Assembly: GCA_003209475.1 (NCBI GenBank)
Contig: QCQY01000006.1
Coordinates: forward strand, 1-64,000
Direction: 5' to 3'
Source: Prochlorococcus sp. AG-459-B06
GTDB lineage: Bacteria > Cyanobacteriota > Cyanobacteriia > PCC-6307 > Cyanobiaceae
DNA: 64,000 nt
The notes under the pieces were generated by a model that was given only the letters and a program-made list of their open reading frames with translations, was not told the DNA's origin and searched no databases. Positions 52,988 through 61,932 of this stretch are shown here, piece by piece. The position numbers and the translations under genes are program-made. Position 1 is the stretch's first letter; every line of letters starts with the position of its first letter.

Positions 52988-54883
52988 ATGTGTGGAATAG
53001 TTGCTGTAACAGGATATAAAAAAGCTTTACCATTATTAATTAATGGTTTAGAAAAACTTGAATACAGAGGTTATGATTCTGCAGGTATTGCAATAATAAA
53101 TTCCGAAACAAATTGTATTTCTTGTAATAAAGCAGAAGGAAAACTCAAGAATTTAAAAAATAATCTTAATGATCATAATATTCCTGGAACTGTGGGTATA
53201 GGTCATACCAGATGGGCAACTCATGGAAAGCCTGAAGTTAAAAATGCACATCCTCATACCGATACTTCAGGAAATATAGCAGTTGTTCAAAACGGCATTA
53301 TTGAAAATTTCCAAGATTTAAAAAATAAATTAGAGGAAGAGGGCATTATTTTTAATTCTGATACAGATACCGAGGTAATTCCCCATCTAATTCAAAGAGA
53401 GTTAAATACATTAAGAAAACTTAATCTTGAGAATAATGGGTCAACATTATTAGTAGCTGTGAGAAATGTATTATCGGATTTAGAAGGATCTTATGCCTTA
53501 GCAGTTTTATGGTCTGGTGCTCCTACCTCTTTGGTAGTTGCAAGAAGACAAGCGCCCTTGATTATTGGTTTGGGTGAAGGAGAATTTATTTGTGCTAGTG
53601 ATACTCCAGCTATTGCAAACTTTACCAACATTATTTTGCCTATGGAGGATGAAGAAATAGCTTTGTTGACTCCGCTTGGAATTGAAATATATGACTCAAG
53701 CAACGAGAGACAATATAGAAATCCAGTTTCTTTGAAAGTCTCAGAGCAAACAATGGATAAGATGAATTTCAAACACTACATGTTAAAAGAGATATATGAT
53801 CAGCCACAGACTGCAAAAAACTGGTTGGAAAATTATTTAATTAAGAAATCAGATAATGGTGAATATCAAATCAACTATCCATTTGATACTAAGTTTTTTG
53901 AATCAATAGAAAGAATTGAAATTATTGCTTGTGGTACGAGTAAACATGCTGCAATGGTGGGCAGCTTTTTATTAGAACAATTTTCAGGTATCACTACCAA
54001 TGTCTTTTATGCAAGCGAATTTCGATATTCACCACCTCCACTATTGCCAAATACATTAACTATTGGAGTCACTCAATCCGGAGAAACTGCTGATACAGTT
54101 GCGGCTATCGATATGGAAATTAAAAGACGTTCTGCGATTGAAAATAAAAAATTTAAACCCAATCTTATTGCAATAACAAATAGAAAAGAGAGTTCTATAG
54201 GAAGGCAGGTCTCAAATATAATTGATATCTGTGCAGGAATAGAAGTTGGAGTTGCAGCAACAAAAACTTTTTTTGCTCAATTACTTTCTTTTTATGGGTT
54301 AGCCATAAAATTTGCTCAAATTAAAGGTAATCAAAGTCCTGATGAAATAGGTAAATTAATAAACGAACTTATAAAACTGCCTCCATTACTGGAAGATCTC
54401 TTAGAGAAACATAATAAATCTTCAGAAAAGCTAGCACATGACTTTTTTAATATTAAAGATGTGATTTTTCTAGGAAGAGGAATAAATTATCCTATTGCTC
54501 TTGAAGGCGCGTTAAAACTTAAAGAAATTAGTTACATTCATGCAGCTGGCTATCCTGCTGGTGAAATGAAACATGGTCCAATAGCTTTATTAGACAAAAA
54601 GGTACCTGTAATTTCTATTGCCGCCCCTGGTGAGGTTTTTGATAAAGTTATAAGTAATGCTCAAGAAGCAAAAGCTAGAGATTCGTATTTGATTGGAATT
54701 GCTCCTGAATGTAATGGAACTGAAATCTTTGATTATTTAATGAAAGTTCCTTCCTCTAACGAATGGATTTCGCCTCTACTTAATATACTGCCTTTACAAT
54801 TATTGAGTTACCATATTGCAGCTCATAGGGGGCTTGACGTGGATCAACCAAGAAATTTAGCTAAAAGTGTAACTGTTGAATAA
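52988..54883 (+). CDS. glmS: Glutamine-fructose-6-phosphate aminotransferase
   Basis: First step to UDP-N-acetylglucosamine: glutamine plus fructose-6-phosphate gives glucosamine-6-phosphate. The N-terminal nucleophile Cys2 (MCGIVAVTGY), the glutaminase residues GHTRWATHG and QNGIIENFQDL, two SIS isomerase domains (ACGTSKHAAMVG, TQSGETADTVAAI) and the C-terminal DQPRNLAKSVTVE are present. The 631 aa is normal. An inverted repeat abuts the start codon. No glmS ribozyme consensus is seen. It converges on rimM. Confidence 0.97.
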   Translation: MCGIVAVTGYKKALPLLINGLEKLEYRGYDSAGIAIINSETNCISCNKAEGKLKNLKNNLNDHNIPGTVGIGHTRWATHGKPEVKNAHPHTDTSGNIAVVQNGIIENFQDLKNKLEEEGIIFNSDTDTEVIPHLIQRELNTLRKLNLENNGSTLLVAVRNVLSDLEGSYALAVLWSGAPTSLVVARRQAPLIIGLGEGEFICASDTPAIANFTNIILPMEDEEIALLTPLGIEIYDSSNERQYRNPVSLKVSEQTMDKMNFKHYMLKEIYDQPQTAKNWLENYLIKKSDNGEYQINYPFDTKFFESIERIEIIACGTSKHAAMVGSFLLEQFSGITTNVFYASEFRYSPPPLLPNTLTIGVTQSGETADTVAAIDMEIKRRSAIENKKFKPNLIAITNRKESSIGRQVSNIIDICAGIEVGVAATKTFFAQLLSFYGLAIKFAQIKGNQSPDEIGKLINELIKLPPLLEDLLEKHNKSSEKLAHDFFNIKDVIFLGRGINYPIALEGALKLKEISYIHAAGYPAGEMKHGPIALLDKKVPVISIAAPGEVFDKVISNAQEAKARDSYLIGIAPECNGTEIFDYLMKVPSSNEWISPLLNILPLQLLSYHIAAHRGLDVDQPRNLAKSVTVE

Positions 54884-54915
54884 CGAGTATCTTACAAATT
54901 TTTATTTTTTTTAAT

Positions 54916-55455
54916 TTATAACTCTAAAAGTCCATTTGGAGGATTGATGATTAGAAAATTATTTTTTATATCTACTAATGGGACTATTTCTTTAACAAAT
55001 GGTATGAGAACTTTTTTTTGATTTTTAAATAGTTCAATAACAAGTAAATTATTTTTCTCATTTTCTAAATTGATAACTTTCCCAATTTTTTTTAATTCAT
55101 TATTTTCTAAAGTCTTGACCTCGAGATTTACAAGTTCTAACAAGTGGAATTCCTCCTTTTTTAATTTGGGTAGTGTATCGGCTTTTACAAGTATTTTAAA
55201 TTTTTTCAGTTGCTCTGCATGATTTCTTGTATTTATTCCTTGGAACTTAACTATGAAGGTTTCTTTACCAGGCTGTTTGAAACCAGATATAAGTTCTATT
55301 TTTGAAGGAGGATCATTTTCTTTTTGCAACCATCTAATTCCCGGTTTTAAAAATCTTTCTTCAAAATCACTTAGAGACTTAACCTTTACCTGTCCATTAA
55401 TTCCATGACATGATGTTATCAATCCAACAGTCAACCATTCATTTTTATTTATCAT
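54916..55455 (-). CDS. rimM: 16S rRNA processing protein RimM
   Basis: Ribosome-maturation factor for the 30S head, binding S19. The 179 aa begin with [29 protein letters not shown], the RimM N-domain signature. The PRC-barrel C-domain follows with [45 protein letters not shown]. The usual trmD and rplS neighbours are absent here. It is divergent from ndhS with 24 nt between them. Confidence 0.93.
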   Translation of the reverse strand: MINKNEWLTVGLITSCHGINGQVKVKSLSDFEERFLKPGIRWLQKENDPPSKIELISGFKQPGKETFIVKFQGINTRNHAEQLKKFKILVKADTLPKLKKEEFHLLELVNLEVKTLENNELKKIGKVINLENEKNNLLVIELFKNQKKVLIPFVKEIVPLVDIKNNFLIINPPNGLLEL

Positions 55456-55479
55456 ATATTGTATTAGAGAGAGTGTTTT

Positions 55480-55665
55480 ATGGAATTGTCTACTAAACCT
55501 ATACTCCCAGGATCTTTTGTTGTTGTAAAAGACACCAATTCTATCTATAGAGGATACAAAGGGTTTGTACAGAGAGTTACAAAAAAAAGAGCAGCGGTTC
55601 TTTTTGAAGGAGGTAATTGGGATAAACTCATAACTTTTCGGATAACCAATTTAGAAATAGTATAA
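55480..55665 (+). CDS. ndhS: NAD(P)H dehydrogenase-like complex subunit S
   Basis: Small stromal-side subunit of the photosynthetic NDH-1 complex that forms part of the ferredoxin-docking site for cyclic electron flow. The 61-aa SH3-like protein shows the family core: [48 protein letters not shown]. This matches the pattern of cyanobacterial NdhS (DUF3252), from memory of the family and not from a search. It lies between divergent rimM and convergent rnc. Confidence 0.8.
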   Translation: MELSTKPILPGSFVVVKDTNSIYRGYKGFVQRVTKKRAAVLFEGGNWDKLITFRITNLEIV

Positions 55666-55668
55666 AAA

Positions 55669-56418
55669 TTAGATTTTACCTATAGTAATAAATTTTTCTA
55701 TCAAAACTTTAGCTGCATTTGTTTCTGCTTGTTTATGGGACCTGCCGAATGCAGATGATTCTTTTAATCCTTCGATAAATACATCGCAAGAAAATCTTTT
55801 AGGGTCCCCATTTTTCTTTGAGACTTCAATTATTTTATAAACTGGCAAATCAAAACCTTTACTTTGACACCACTCTTGCAATACTGTTTTAGATTTGAAT
55901 TTATATGGAGCTTGTAAAAATATTTCTGAATCTTCCTCCCAAATATCATCTAACCAAAGATTGACTTCCTGAATGGAATTAAAGCACTTGTAAACAGCAC
56001 CGATTAAAGCTTCTGTAGCTTCAGCAATAATAGTATTTTTTGAATTTTCATCACCAAGAGCTTTAGGTCCTTTAATTATTAATTTTTCTATATCAATTTT
56101 CCCCCCTAATTTAGTTAACCATTCATCACTAACAATTTGTGCTCTTAGCTCTGATCTTTCTCCTACACTCATTTGAGGATATTTTTTTTCAATAAAATTA
56201 GAAGCCGCTAATCTGAGGACTGCATCTCCGAAAAATTCTAGTTTTTCATAATTTAATATTTTGTCCTCTGAGGAGTGGATAAATGCTTGATTAAAATCTT
56301 GAATAATTGAAATATTTTGAGTTCTAATTATTTCAGAAAACCTTTTTGATTTAATATTTAAAGACTTTAAAAAAGTAGTTATTTGCTTAATTCTCTTTGC
56401 GTTAATTATATTTGTCAT
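55669..56418 (-). CDS. rnc: Ribonuclease III
   Basis: Double-strand-specific endoribonuclease for rRNA precursors and structured mRNAs. The catalytic signature reads NYEKLEFFGDAVLRLAAS near residue 56. The second metal-binding region is in IIAEATEALIGAVYKCF. A C-terminal dsRNA-binding domain (SKTVLQEWCQSKGFDLPVYKII, FGRSHKQAETNAAKVLIEKF) completes the 249 aa. It lies 26 nt downstream of rnpB on the same strand with no visible terminator between. The 3' end is 3 nt from that of ndhS. Confidence 0.96.
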   Translation of the reverse strand: MTNIINAKRIKQITTFLKSLNIKSKRFSEIIRTQNISIIQDFNQAFIHSSEDKILNYEKLEFFGDAVLRLAASNFIEKKYPQMSVGERSELRAQIVSDEWLTKLGGKIDIEKLIIKGPKALGDENSKNTIIAEATEALIGAVYKCFNSIQEVNLWLDDIWEEDSEIFLQAPYKFKSKTVLQEWCQSKGFDLPVYKIIEVSKKNGDPKRFSCDVFIEGLKESSAFGRSHKQAETNAAKVLIEKFITIGKI

Positions 56419-56444
56419 ATGATTTGAATAACCACAACAATTAG

Positions 56445-56821
56445 AAAGCAGGTCATAAGCCGGGTTCTGTTCATCTTACTTAATAAGATGGGCAATCATC
56501 TATCTAGGACTGGAATTACTTCACAGTCTCAAGCGGCGCTTAAAAGTAGATTGTGTAATGGTCATAAATCTACTAAGCCTTGCTCCCAGCCGGGGTTTAC
56601 CTAGCCAACACTTCTCAATGTTGCTGGTGCGCTCTTACCACACCCTTGCACCCTTGCCATACATAAAGTATTAGGCGGTATGTTTCTGTGGCACTATCCT
56701 CACGGTTGCCCGCACTGGGAATTACCCAGCAAGCCTGACCATGTGGGAGCCCGGACTTTCCTCAAGAAAGTTTTATTTTGGAAACAAAATAAAACTTTCT
56801 TGCGATTGCCTCTCCTGCTTT
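56445..56821 (-). ncRNA. rnpB: RNase P RNA
   Basis: Catalytic RNA of RNase P that matures tRNA 5' ends. On the minus strand the 5' part carries the invariant CR-I GAGGAAAGTCCGGGCT and the 3' end has AGAACCCGGCTTATGACCTGC. The two ends AAAGCAGG and CCTGCTTT pair as P1 and set the limits used here, about 377 nt. Helix P3 is an unusually long AT-rich perfect hairpin (56764-56801). A TATGCT box (56832-56827) sits at the right distance for transcription to start at the P1 end. rnc follows after 26 nt. Confidence 0.95.
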
Positions 56822-56860
56822 CATTTAGCATAATGCTTAATACTCCAAAAATCATCTATT

Positions 56861-56934
<74 letters not shown>

Positions 56935-57012
56935 TAAAAATAAAAAACTATATGTAGTATGTGTGCAAACTTGCTACTCTCTAGCTAGCGTATAGTTAGT
57001 AGTAAATCTTTT

Positions 57013-57345
57013 ATGGCTAAGTTGCATGATATGCGTTTAAAGCTCTTAATTCAACAAGAGCATGAACGCATTTCTAAATCCCAACCTAATGATTTAGATC
57101 TTTCAATAGTTCAAGCAAGATGCCTGTGCTGGCTTGCTCTTTTGGCGGAAGCTCACGAAGATCAAGCAAATGATGCTGAAAAAAGAGGTGATGCCGAGCA
57201 AGCAATGGGATGGTTTGCTGATTCTATGAGACTAAGAGATGTTATTAATTTGGTTACTAGTATTGAGATACCTTTGCCAGATAGTCCAGATTCACTTGAT
57301 GAAAATGACGAATTATTAGATGGTCCTACAATTTTGCCCAAATAG
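57013..57345 (+). CDS. Conserved hypothetical protein, helical
   Basis: A 110-aa protein I do not recognise beyond a cyanobacterial type. It is largely helical (LHDMRLKLLIQQEHERISKSQ, VQARCLCWLALLAEAHEDQANDAEKRGDAEQAMGWFADSMRLRDVI), with a hairpin-of-helices look reminiscent of a single TPR-like unit, and an acidic Pro/Asp/Ser-rich tail. A TATAGT box at 56991-56996 would give a leader of about 10 nt. It is followed after 31 nt by another unknown gene on the same strand. Confidence 0.65.
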   Translation: MAKLHDMRLKLLIQQEHERISKSQPNDLDLSIVQARCLCWLALLAEAHEDQANDAEKRGDAEQAMGWFADSMRLRDVINLVTSIEIPLPDSPDSLDENDELLDGPTILPK

Positions 57346-57376
57346 TGAGATGATATAAAAAGAATTATATTTTCTT

Positions 57377-57832
57377 TTGGCTGAAGAACCATGTCAATGC
57401 TCTGATTGTAAGAGATTTTATAAAGAGCATGATCGTCTTATTAGAGAATTTCCTACTTATAAGCAGCAACAAGAATTGAATTGGGCATCTATACAATCTT
57501 TCAGAACTCTTTGTACTAAGGTTACTGATGAGTTGCAGAGAGAATTATCTGAAAGAGAAACAAATGAAGATCTAAGTCCAGAAGATAAACATATCTCTGA
57601 TACAGAAATTACTGAAGTTTTAGATGAACTTGAAAGTGTTAATGCTTATTTATATTCAATTGAGGCATTAATGGAAAGAATATTTGATACAAAAATTTCA
57701 AACAATGTTGAATCAAAATTTAAAGAAATTGCAAATGAATTAGCTCCAGACCCATTAAATATGGACCGATTAATTTTGAATAGATTATTTCATCAAACCC
57801 CAGATTCACCAGATAAGAAAAACATTAATTAG
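57377..57832 (+). CDS. Conserved hypothetical protein with N-terminal cysteine cluster
   Basis: A 151-aa protein of unknown function. The N-terminus has CQCSDC (Cys6, Cys8, Cys11) with His18 nearby, a possible metal site. The rest is charged helix (LNWASIQSFRTLCTKVTDELQRELSERETNEDLSPEDKHISDTEITEVLDELESVNAYLYSIEALMERIF), likely coiled coil. The start is TTG at 57377. Downstream methionines would remove the cysteines. It overlaps the 3' end of glgP by 8 bases, tail to tail. Confidence 0.65.
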   Translation: MAEEPCQCSDCKRFYKEHDRLIREFPTYKQQQELNWASIQSFRTLCTKVTDELQRELSERETNEDLSPEDKHISDTEITEVLDELESVNAYLYSIEALMERIFDTKISNNVESKFKEIANELAPDPLNMDRLILNRLFHQTPDSPDKKNIN

Positions 57833-60389
57833 TTAATTCTTCGACATCGCAAGTAATTTCTACCGGCATTGGGGAGACTTTCCAAATAGATTTACAGTAC
57901 TCTCTAATAGATCTATCTGAAGAAAAATATCCTGATCTAGCAGTATTTAATAATGCCATTTTATTCCAAGATTTTTTATTATTCCAGCATTCACTGACTA
58001 CATCCTGTTTATTTAAGTAGTCTTTAAAGTCAGCCATAACAAAAAATGGGTCATGTCCAGTCAAGCTATTTAATAGAGGTTTAAATAATTCTTTATCCCC
58101 ATTGCTAAAGTGTCCAATTTCGATTAGGCGTATTACCTCTTGAAGCTCTGGACATTGATCAATAAAAGTTTTGGGTGAGTAATTATTATTTTTTAAATCC
58201 ATAATTTCGCTTTCAGTTTTACCAAAAAGAAAGAAATTCTCTTTTTTCACAAGGTCTCTTAATTCCACATTAGCTCCATCTAAGGTCCCAATGGTTAATG
58301 CACCATTCATGGCAAACTTCATATTGCCAGTTCCAGATGCTTCTTTTCCAGCAGTTGAAATTTGTTCTGAAAGATCTGTTGCGGGATAGACTATTTCACC
58401 AAGTTTAACGTTGTAATCTGGTAGGAAAACAACCCTTAATAAGCCATCCATATCTGGATCAGAATTAACTACATCAGCTATACCATTAATGAATCGAATC
58501 ATTAGCTTTGCCATAAAGTAACCCGGCGCAGCTTTACCTCCAAATATTATTGTTCTTGGGACTTCATACTTATTTGTACCATTTTTGATTCTTAGATATT
58601 GAGCGATAATTTGCAAGGCATTTAAGTGTTGCCTTTTATATTGATGAATTCTTTTTACTTGAACATCAAATAAACTTGATGGATCTACGAGTATTCCAGT
58701 TTTTGAATGGATAAAACTAGCTAATTTTCTTTTGCCATTTAATTTAGTTTCCTCAAATTTTCGTAAAAAATTGTTGTCATCTTTTTTTTCTTCTAACTTC
58801 TTAAGAAGTTCCATATTTGTTATCCAATTAGGACCAACCTCTTCTTCAAGAAGGTTGGATAATGATGGATTAGATAGGGCAACCCATCTTCTTGGAGTAA
58901 CTCCATTAGTTACATTTGTAAATTTTTCAGGCCATAGTACCGCGAATTCTGGAAGAAGTTGTCTTTTTATTAAATCTGAGTGAAGAGCTGCGACACCATT
59001 TACATGATGTGCTCCAATTGTAGCCAAATGAGCCATCCGAACAGATTTGGAGCCTTCTTCATCAATTATTGAGAGTTTTTGAAGGATTTTGTCATCACCA
59101 GGATAACGTAGTCTTAATTGTTGTAGGAATCTCCAATTAATTTCATAAATAATTTCTAGATGACGAGGTAGAAGATCATTAAATAAATTTAAATCCCATT
59201 TCTCTAAAGCTTCTGGCAGTAATGTGTGATTGGTATAAGCAACTGAGGAAGTTGTTATGTTCCAAGCTTTATCCCAGCCTATTTGATATTGGTCAATTAG
59301 AAGTCGCATTAATTCTGCAACTGCTATGGCAGGATGGGTATCATTCAACTGTACTGTCCAATGTTTAGGGAATTCTGTTATTGGTATTGATCTTTTCTCA
59401 AGGCTTCTCAACATATCCTGAAGAGAACAACTTACAAAAAAGTGTTGTTGTTTGAGTCTTAATCTTCTACCTTCGTCGGTTCCATCATTTGGATAAAGAA
59501 CTTTTGAAAGAGTTTCAGAGGCAACTTTTTCTTCAACTGCTCCATAGTAATCACCAATATTGAAAGCATAAAAGTCAAAACTTTCTGTTGCATCAGCTCT
59601 CCAGAGTCTTAATCTGTCACATGTATTTACCCTGTACCCTAAGACTGGAACATCATGAGGGACACCTATTGCATGTTCAGAAGGTATCCATCTTGATCTG
59701 TAGTTTCCTTTATCGTCTCTATAACTTTCAGTTCTTCCTCCAAAGCCAACAAAACACGATTCATCAGGTTGCGGTAGTTCCCAAGGCCATCCACCTTTTA
59801 GCCATTTATCAGTAACTTCAACTTGCCAACCATCTCTGATTAGTTGATTAAATATGCCAAATTCGTAGCGAATCCCATAACCAACTGCGGGTACTTGTAG
59901 AGATGCTAATGATTCCATATAACATGCAGCAAGTCTACCAAGACCACCGTTGCCTAATCCAGGCTCTTCCTCTACTTCTAGTATTGTTGATAAAGATTCA
60001 ATACCAAATCTTTTTAATGCATCTTCCGCCTCTTGAGTTATGCCAAGATTTAGGAGGTTATTACTTAATTGAGGACCTATTAAAAATTCTGCCGATAAGT
60101 AAGCTACAGTTTTTTGTGGTTTTTTTCTTATGACCTCTTGGCTAGCTAAGTATCTTGTCATTAGCCTATCTTTAACTGCGTAACTCAAAGCCATGTATAA
60201 GTCGTGATGACTTGCAGAGGTTGCTAACTTTCCAAGAGTGTAGAAAAGATGGGCTGTCATTCCTTGAAAAACAGCATTTGAATCCATGCCAGCTTTCTCA
60301 GGATCTAAATAGCAACCTGGTGTAGGCAAGCGTAGATCAAAGGGTTCGTTGGAGTTCATTGGATTAGCCATATAACAGACAATAGCCAT
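57825..60389 (-). CDS. glgP: Glycogen phosphorylase
   Basis: Releases glucose-1-phosphate from glycogen, the store laid down in the light. The pyridoxal-phosphate lysine is Lys691 in GTGNMKFAMNGALTIGTLDGANVE. Other hallmarks are EPGLGNGGLGRLAACYMES, NDTHPAIAVAELMRLL, TNVTNGVTPRRWV and VKRIHQYKRQHLN. The 854 aa is standard. Three in-frame ATGs lie close together at the start (60389, 60371, 60359); I keep the longest, but the third is equally plausible. It is divergent from the antiporter gene. Confidence 0.97.
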   Translation of the reverse strand: MAIVCYMANPMNSNEPFDLRLPTPGCYLDPEKAGMDSNAVFQGMTAHLFYTLGKLATSASHHDLYMALSYAVKDRLMTRYLASQEVIRKKPQKTVAYLSAEFLIGPQLSNNLLNLGITQEAEDALKRFGIESLSTILEVEEEPGLGNGGLGRLAACYMESLASLQVPAVGYGIRYEFGIFNQLIRDGWQVEVTDKWLKGGWPWELPQPDESCFVGFGGRTESYRDDKGNYRSRWIPSEHAIGVPHDVPVLGYRVNTCDRLRLWRADATESFDFYAFNIGDYYGAVEEKVASETLSKVLYPNDGTDEGRRLRLKQQHFFVSCSLQDMLRSLEKRSIPITEFPKHWTVQLNDTHPAIAVAELMRLLIDQYQIGWDKAWNITTSSVAYTNHTLLPEALEKWDLNLFNDLLPRHLEIIYEINWRFLQQLRLRYPGDDKILQKLSIIDEEGSKSVRMAHLATIGAHHVNGVAALHSDLIKRQLLPEFAVLWPEKFTNVTNGVTPRRWVALSNPSLSNLLEEEVGPNWITNMELLKKLEEKKDDNNFLRKFEETKLNGKRKLASFIHSKTGILVDPSSLFDVQVKRIHQYKRQHLNALQIIAQYLRIKNGTNKYEVPRTIIFGGKAAPGYFMAKLMIRFINGIADVVNSDPDMDGLLRVVFLPDYNVKLGEIVYPATDLSEQISTAGKEASGTGNMKFAMNGALTIGTLDGANVELRDLVKKENFFLFGKTESEIMDLKNNNYSPKTFIDQCPELQEVIRLIEIGHFSNGDKELFKPLLNSLTGHDPFFVMADFKDYLNKQDVVSECWNNKKSWNKMALLNTARSGYFSSDRSIREYCKSIWKVSPMPVEITCDVEELTN

Positions 60390-60478
60390 TTTTAAGAAAA
60401 TTTCTTAGTTGTAACTTCAGATCCACACTTGTTGAGTATTTTTGCTTTTTTCTTACATATTTCTTAAAGTGGGCCCTC

Positions 60479-60509
60479 AATAAACTATCTTCCAATTAGG
60501 TAGTTTATT
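60479..60509 (+). promoter_or_regulatory. Terminator-like hairpin in front of the antiporter gene
   Basis: AATAAACTATCT (60479-60490) pairs with AGGTAGTTTATT (60498-60509) over 12 positions including one G-T wobble, with loop TCCAATT, and runs into further T (60510-60513). It ends 12 nt before the antiporter start and lies in a divergent gap, so it is not the end of either flanking gene. It could be an attenuator in the leader or the terminator of a very short RNA. Confidence 0.5.
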
Positions 60510-60521
60510 TTTTACACTTAA

Positions 60522-61889
60522 ATGTACTCTTTACTTGCTGAATTAAGTGCACATGATTTAGAAGTTGCTGAAACTTTGATCGGAGTTATAAGATTTTTAT
60601 TGATCTTTTTAGCAGCAAGAGCATTAGCAGAAGTATTAGTAAGACTAAGTTTGCCAACGATAGTAGGTGAGCTTCTTGCAGGGGTTGTAATAGGAGCATC
60701 AGGATTCCATTTATTGATACCACCCTCAGCTGGAACTGAACTAAATGAGGGACTTGTAAATGTTATTAGTTCATTAGCTTCAATTCCTCCGGATGTAGTA
60801 CCTGATGTTTATTTCGAAAGCTTTCCCTCTCTCCAAGCAGTAGCAACACTTGGTTTATATGCACTTTTATTTTTAACAGGATTAGAAAGTGAGTTAGAGG
60901 AACTGGTAGCTGTCGGTGCTCAGGCTTTTACTGTTGCTATGGCTGGCGTAATTTTACCGTTTGCCTTTGGAACTTTTGGATTAATGTTCATTTTCCAAGT
61001 AGATCTAATTCCAGCAGTTTTTGCTGGGGCATCTATGACAGCCACAAGTATAGGAATTACTGCAAGTGTTTTCGGTGAATTGGGATATTTGAAAACTAGA
61101 GAAGGACAGATTGTTATTGGTGCAGCAGTGTTAGACGATATTTTGGGAATTGTTATTCTGGCAGTTGTTGTGGCGCTTGCTGCAGGAGGTTCTTTAGAAA
61201 TTGCTCCTATCGTTAAATTAGTTGCGGCAGCAGTGGTATTTGTTATAGCTGCTATAGCACTAAGTCGAACAGCCGCGCCAGGATTTGATTGGTTGTTAGA
61301 TAGATTGAAAGCTCCTGGAGCTGTAGTAGTGGCATCTTTTGTGATACTTGTATTATGTTGTTTTGTCGCAACAGCTATTGGATTAGAAGCAGCTTTAGGG
61401 GCTTTTGCAGCTGGATTGATTCTTAGTAGTTCTAAAAATAATCATGCAATACAGCAATCTGTTTTACCTTTAGTTTCCTTATTCGCAACTATTTTCTTTG
61501 TATTAGTTGGAGCTGGAATGGATTTATCAGTTATCAATCCACTTGATCCAACAAGTAGATCAGCTCTTGTAGTCGCAGCATTTTTATTAGTTGTTGCGAT
61601 TATTGGAAAAATTGCAGCCGGATGGGTATTTTCAAGTGATAAACCTACGAATAGACTAGTTGTAGGCTTGGGTATGATGCCTAGAGGAGAAGTTGGTTTA
61701 ATTTTCCTTGGGCTAGGAACAAGCGCTAAGTTATTAACTCCTTCTCTAGAAGCTGCTATTTTATTGATGGTTATAGGAACTACATTTCTTGCACCTGTTC
61801 TCTTAAGAATTGTTCTAAAAGATAAGCCCCCAAATGATGGCAATAAAATTTCAGATGATGTTGCAGCTGATCCTGTGGGTCTTCTTTAG
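60522..61889 (+). CDS. Na+/H+ antiporter, CPA2 family (NhaS3-like)
   Basis: Monovalent cation/proton exchanger of 455 aa with about 12 membrane helices. The first conserved stretch is LPTIVGELLAGVVIGASGFHLL. The ion-binding Asp pair is in GAAVLDDILGIVIL, helix 4 region GASMTATSIGITASVFGELG is preserved, and MPRGEVGLIFLGLG marks a late helix. The pattern is close to NhaS3, a thylakoid or plasma-membrane antiporter needed for ion homeostasis in cyanobacteria. The start ATG lies 12 nt after a terminator-like hairpin. Confidence 0.88.
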   Translation: MYSLLAELSAHDLEVAETLIGVIRFLLIFLAARALAEVLVRLSLPTIVGELLAGVVIGASGFHLLIPPSAGTELNEGLVNVISSLASIPPDVVPDVYFESFPSLQAVATLGLYALLFLTGLESELEELVAVGAQAFTVAMAGVILPFAFGTFGLMFIFQVDLIPAVFAGASMTATSIGITASVFGELGYLKTREGQIVIGAAVLDDILGIVILAVVVALAAGGSLEIAPIVKLVAAAVVFVIAAIALSRTAAPGFDWLLDRLKAPGAVVVASFVILVLCCFVATAIGLEAALGAFAAGLILSSSKNNHAIQQSVLPLVSLFATIFFVLVGAGMDLSVINPLDPTSRSALVVAAFLLVVAIIGKIAAGWVFSSDKPTNRLVVGLGMMPRGEVGLIFLGLGTSAKLLTPSLEAAILLMVIGTTFLAPVLLRIVLKDKPPNDGNKISDDVAADPVGLL

Positions 61890-61932
61890 GAAATAAGTTT
61901 ATTACAATCAATAAAGATAGAATTTTCAATAA

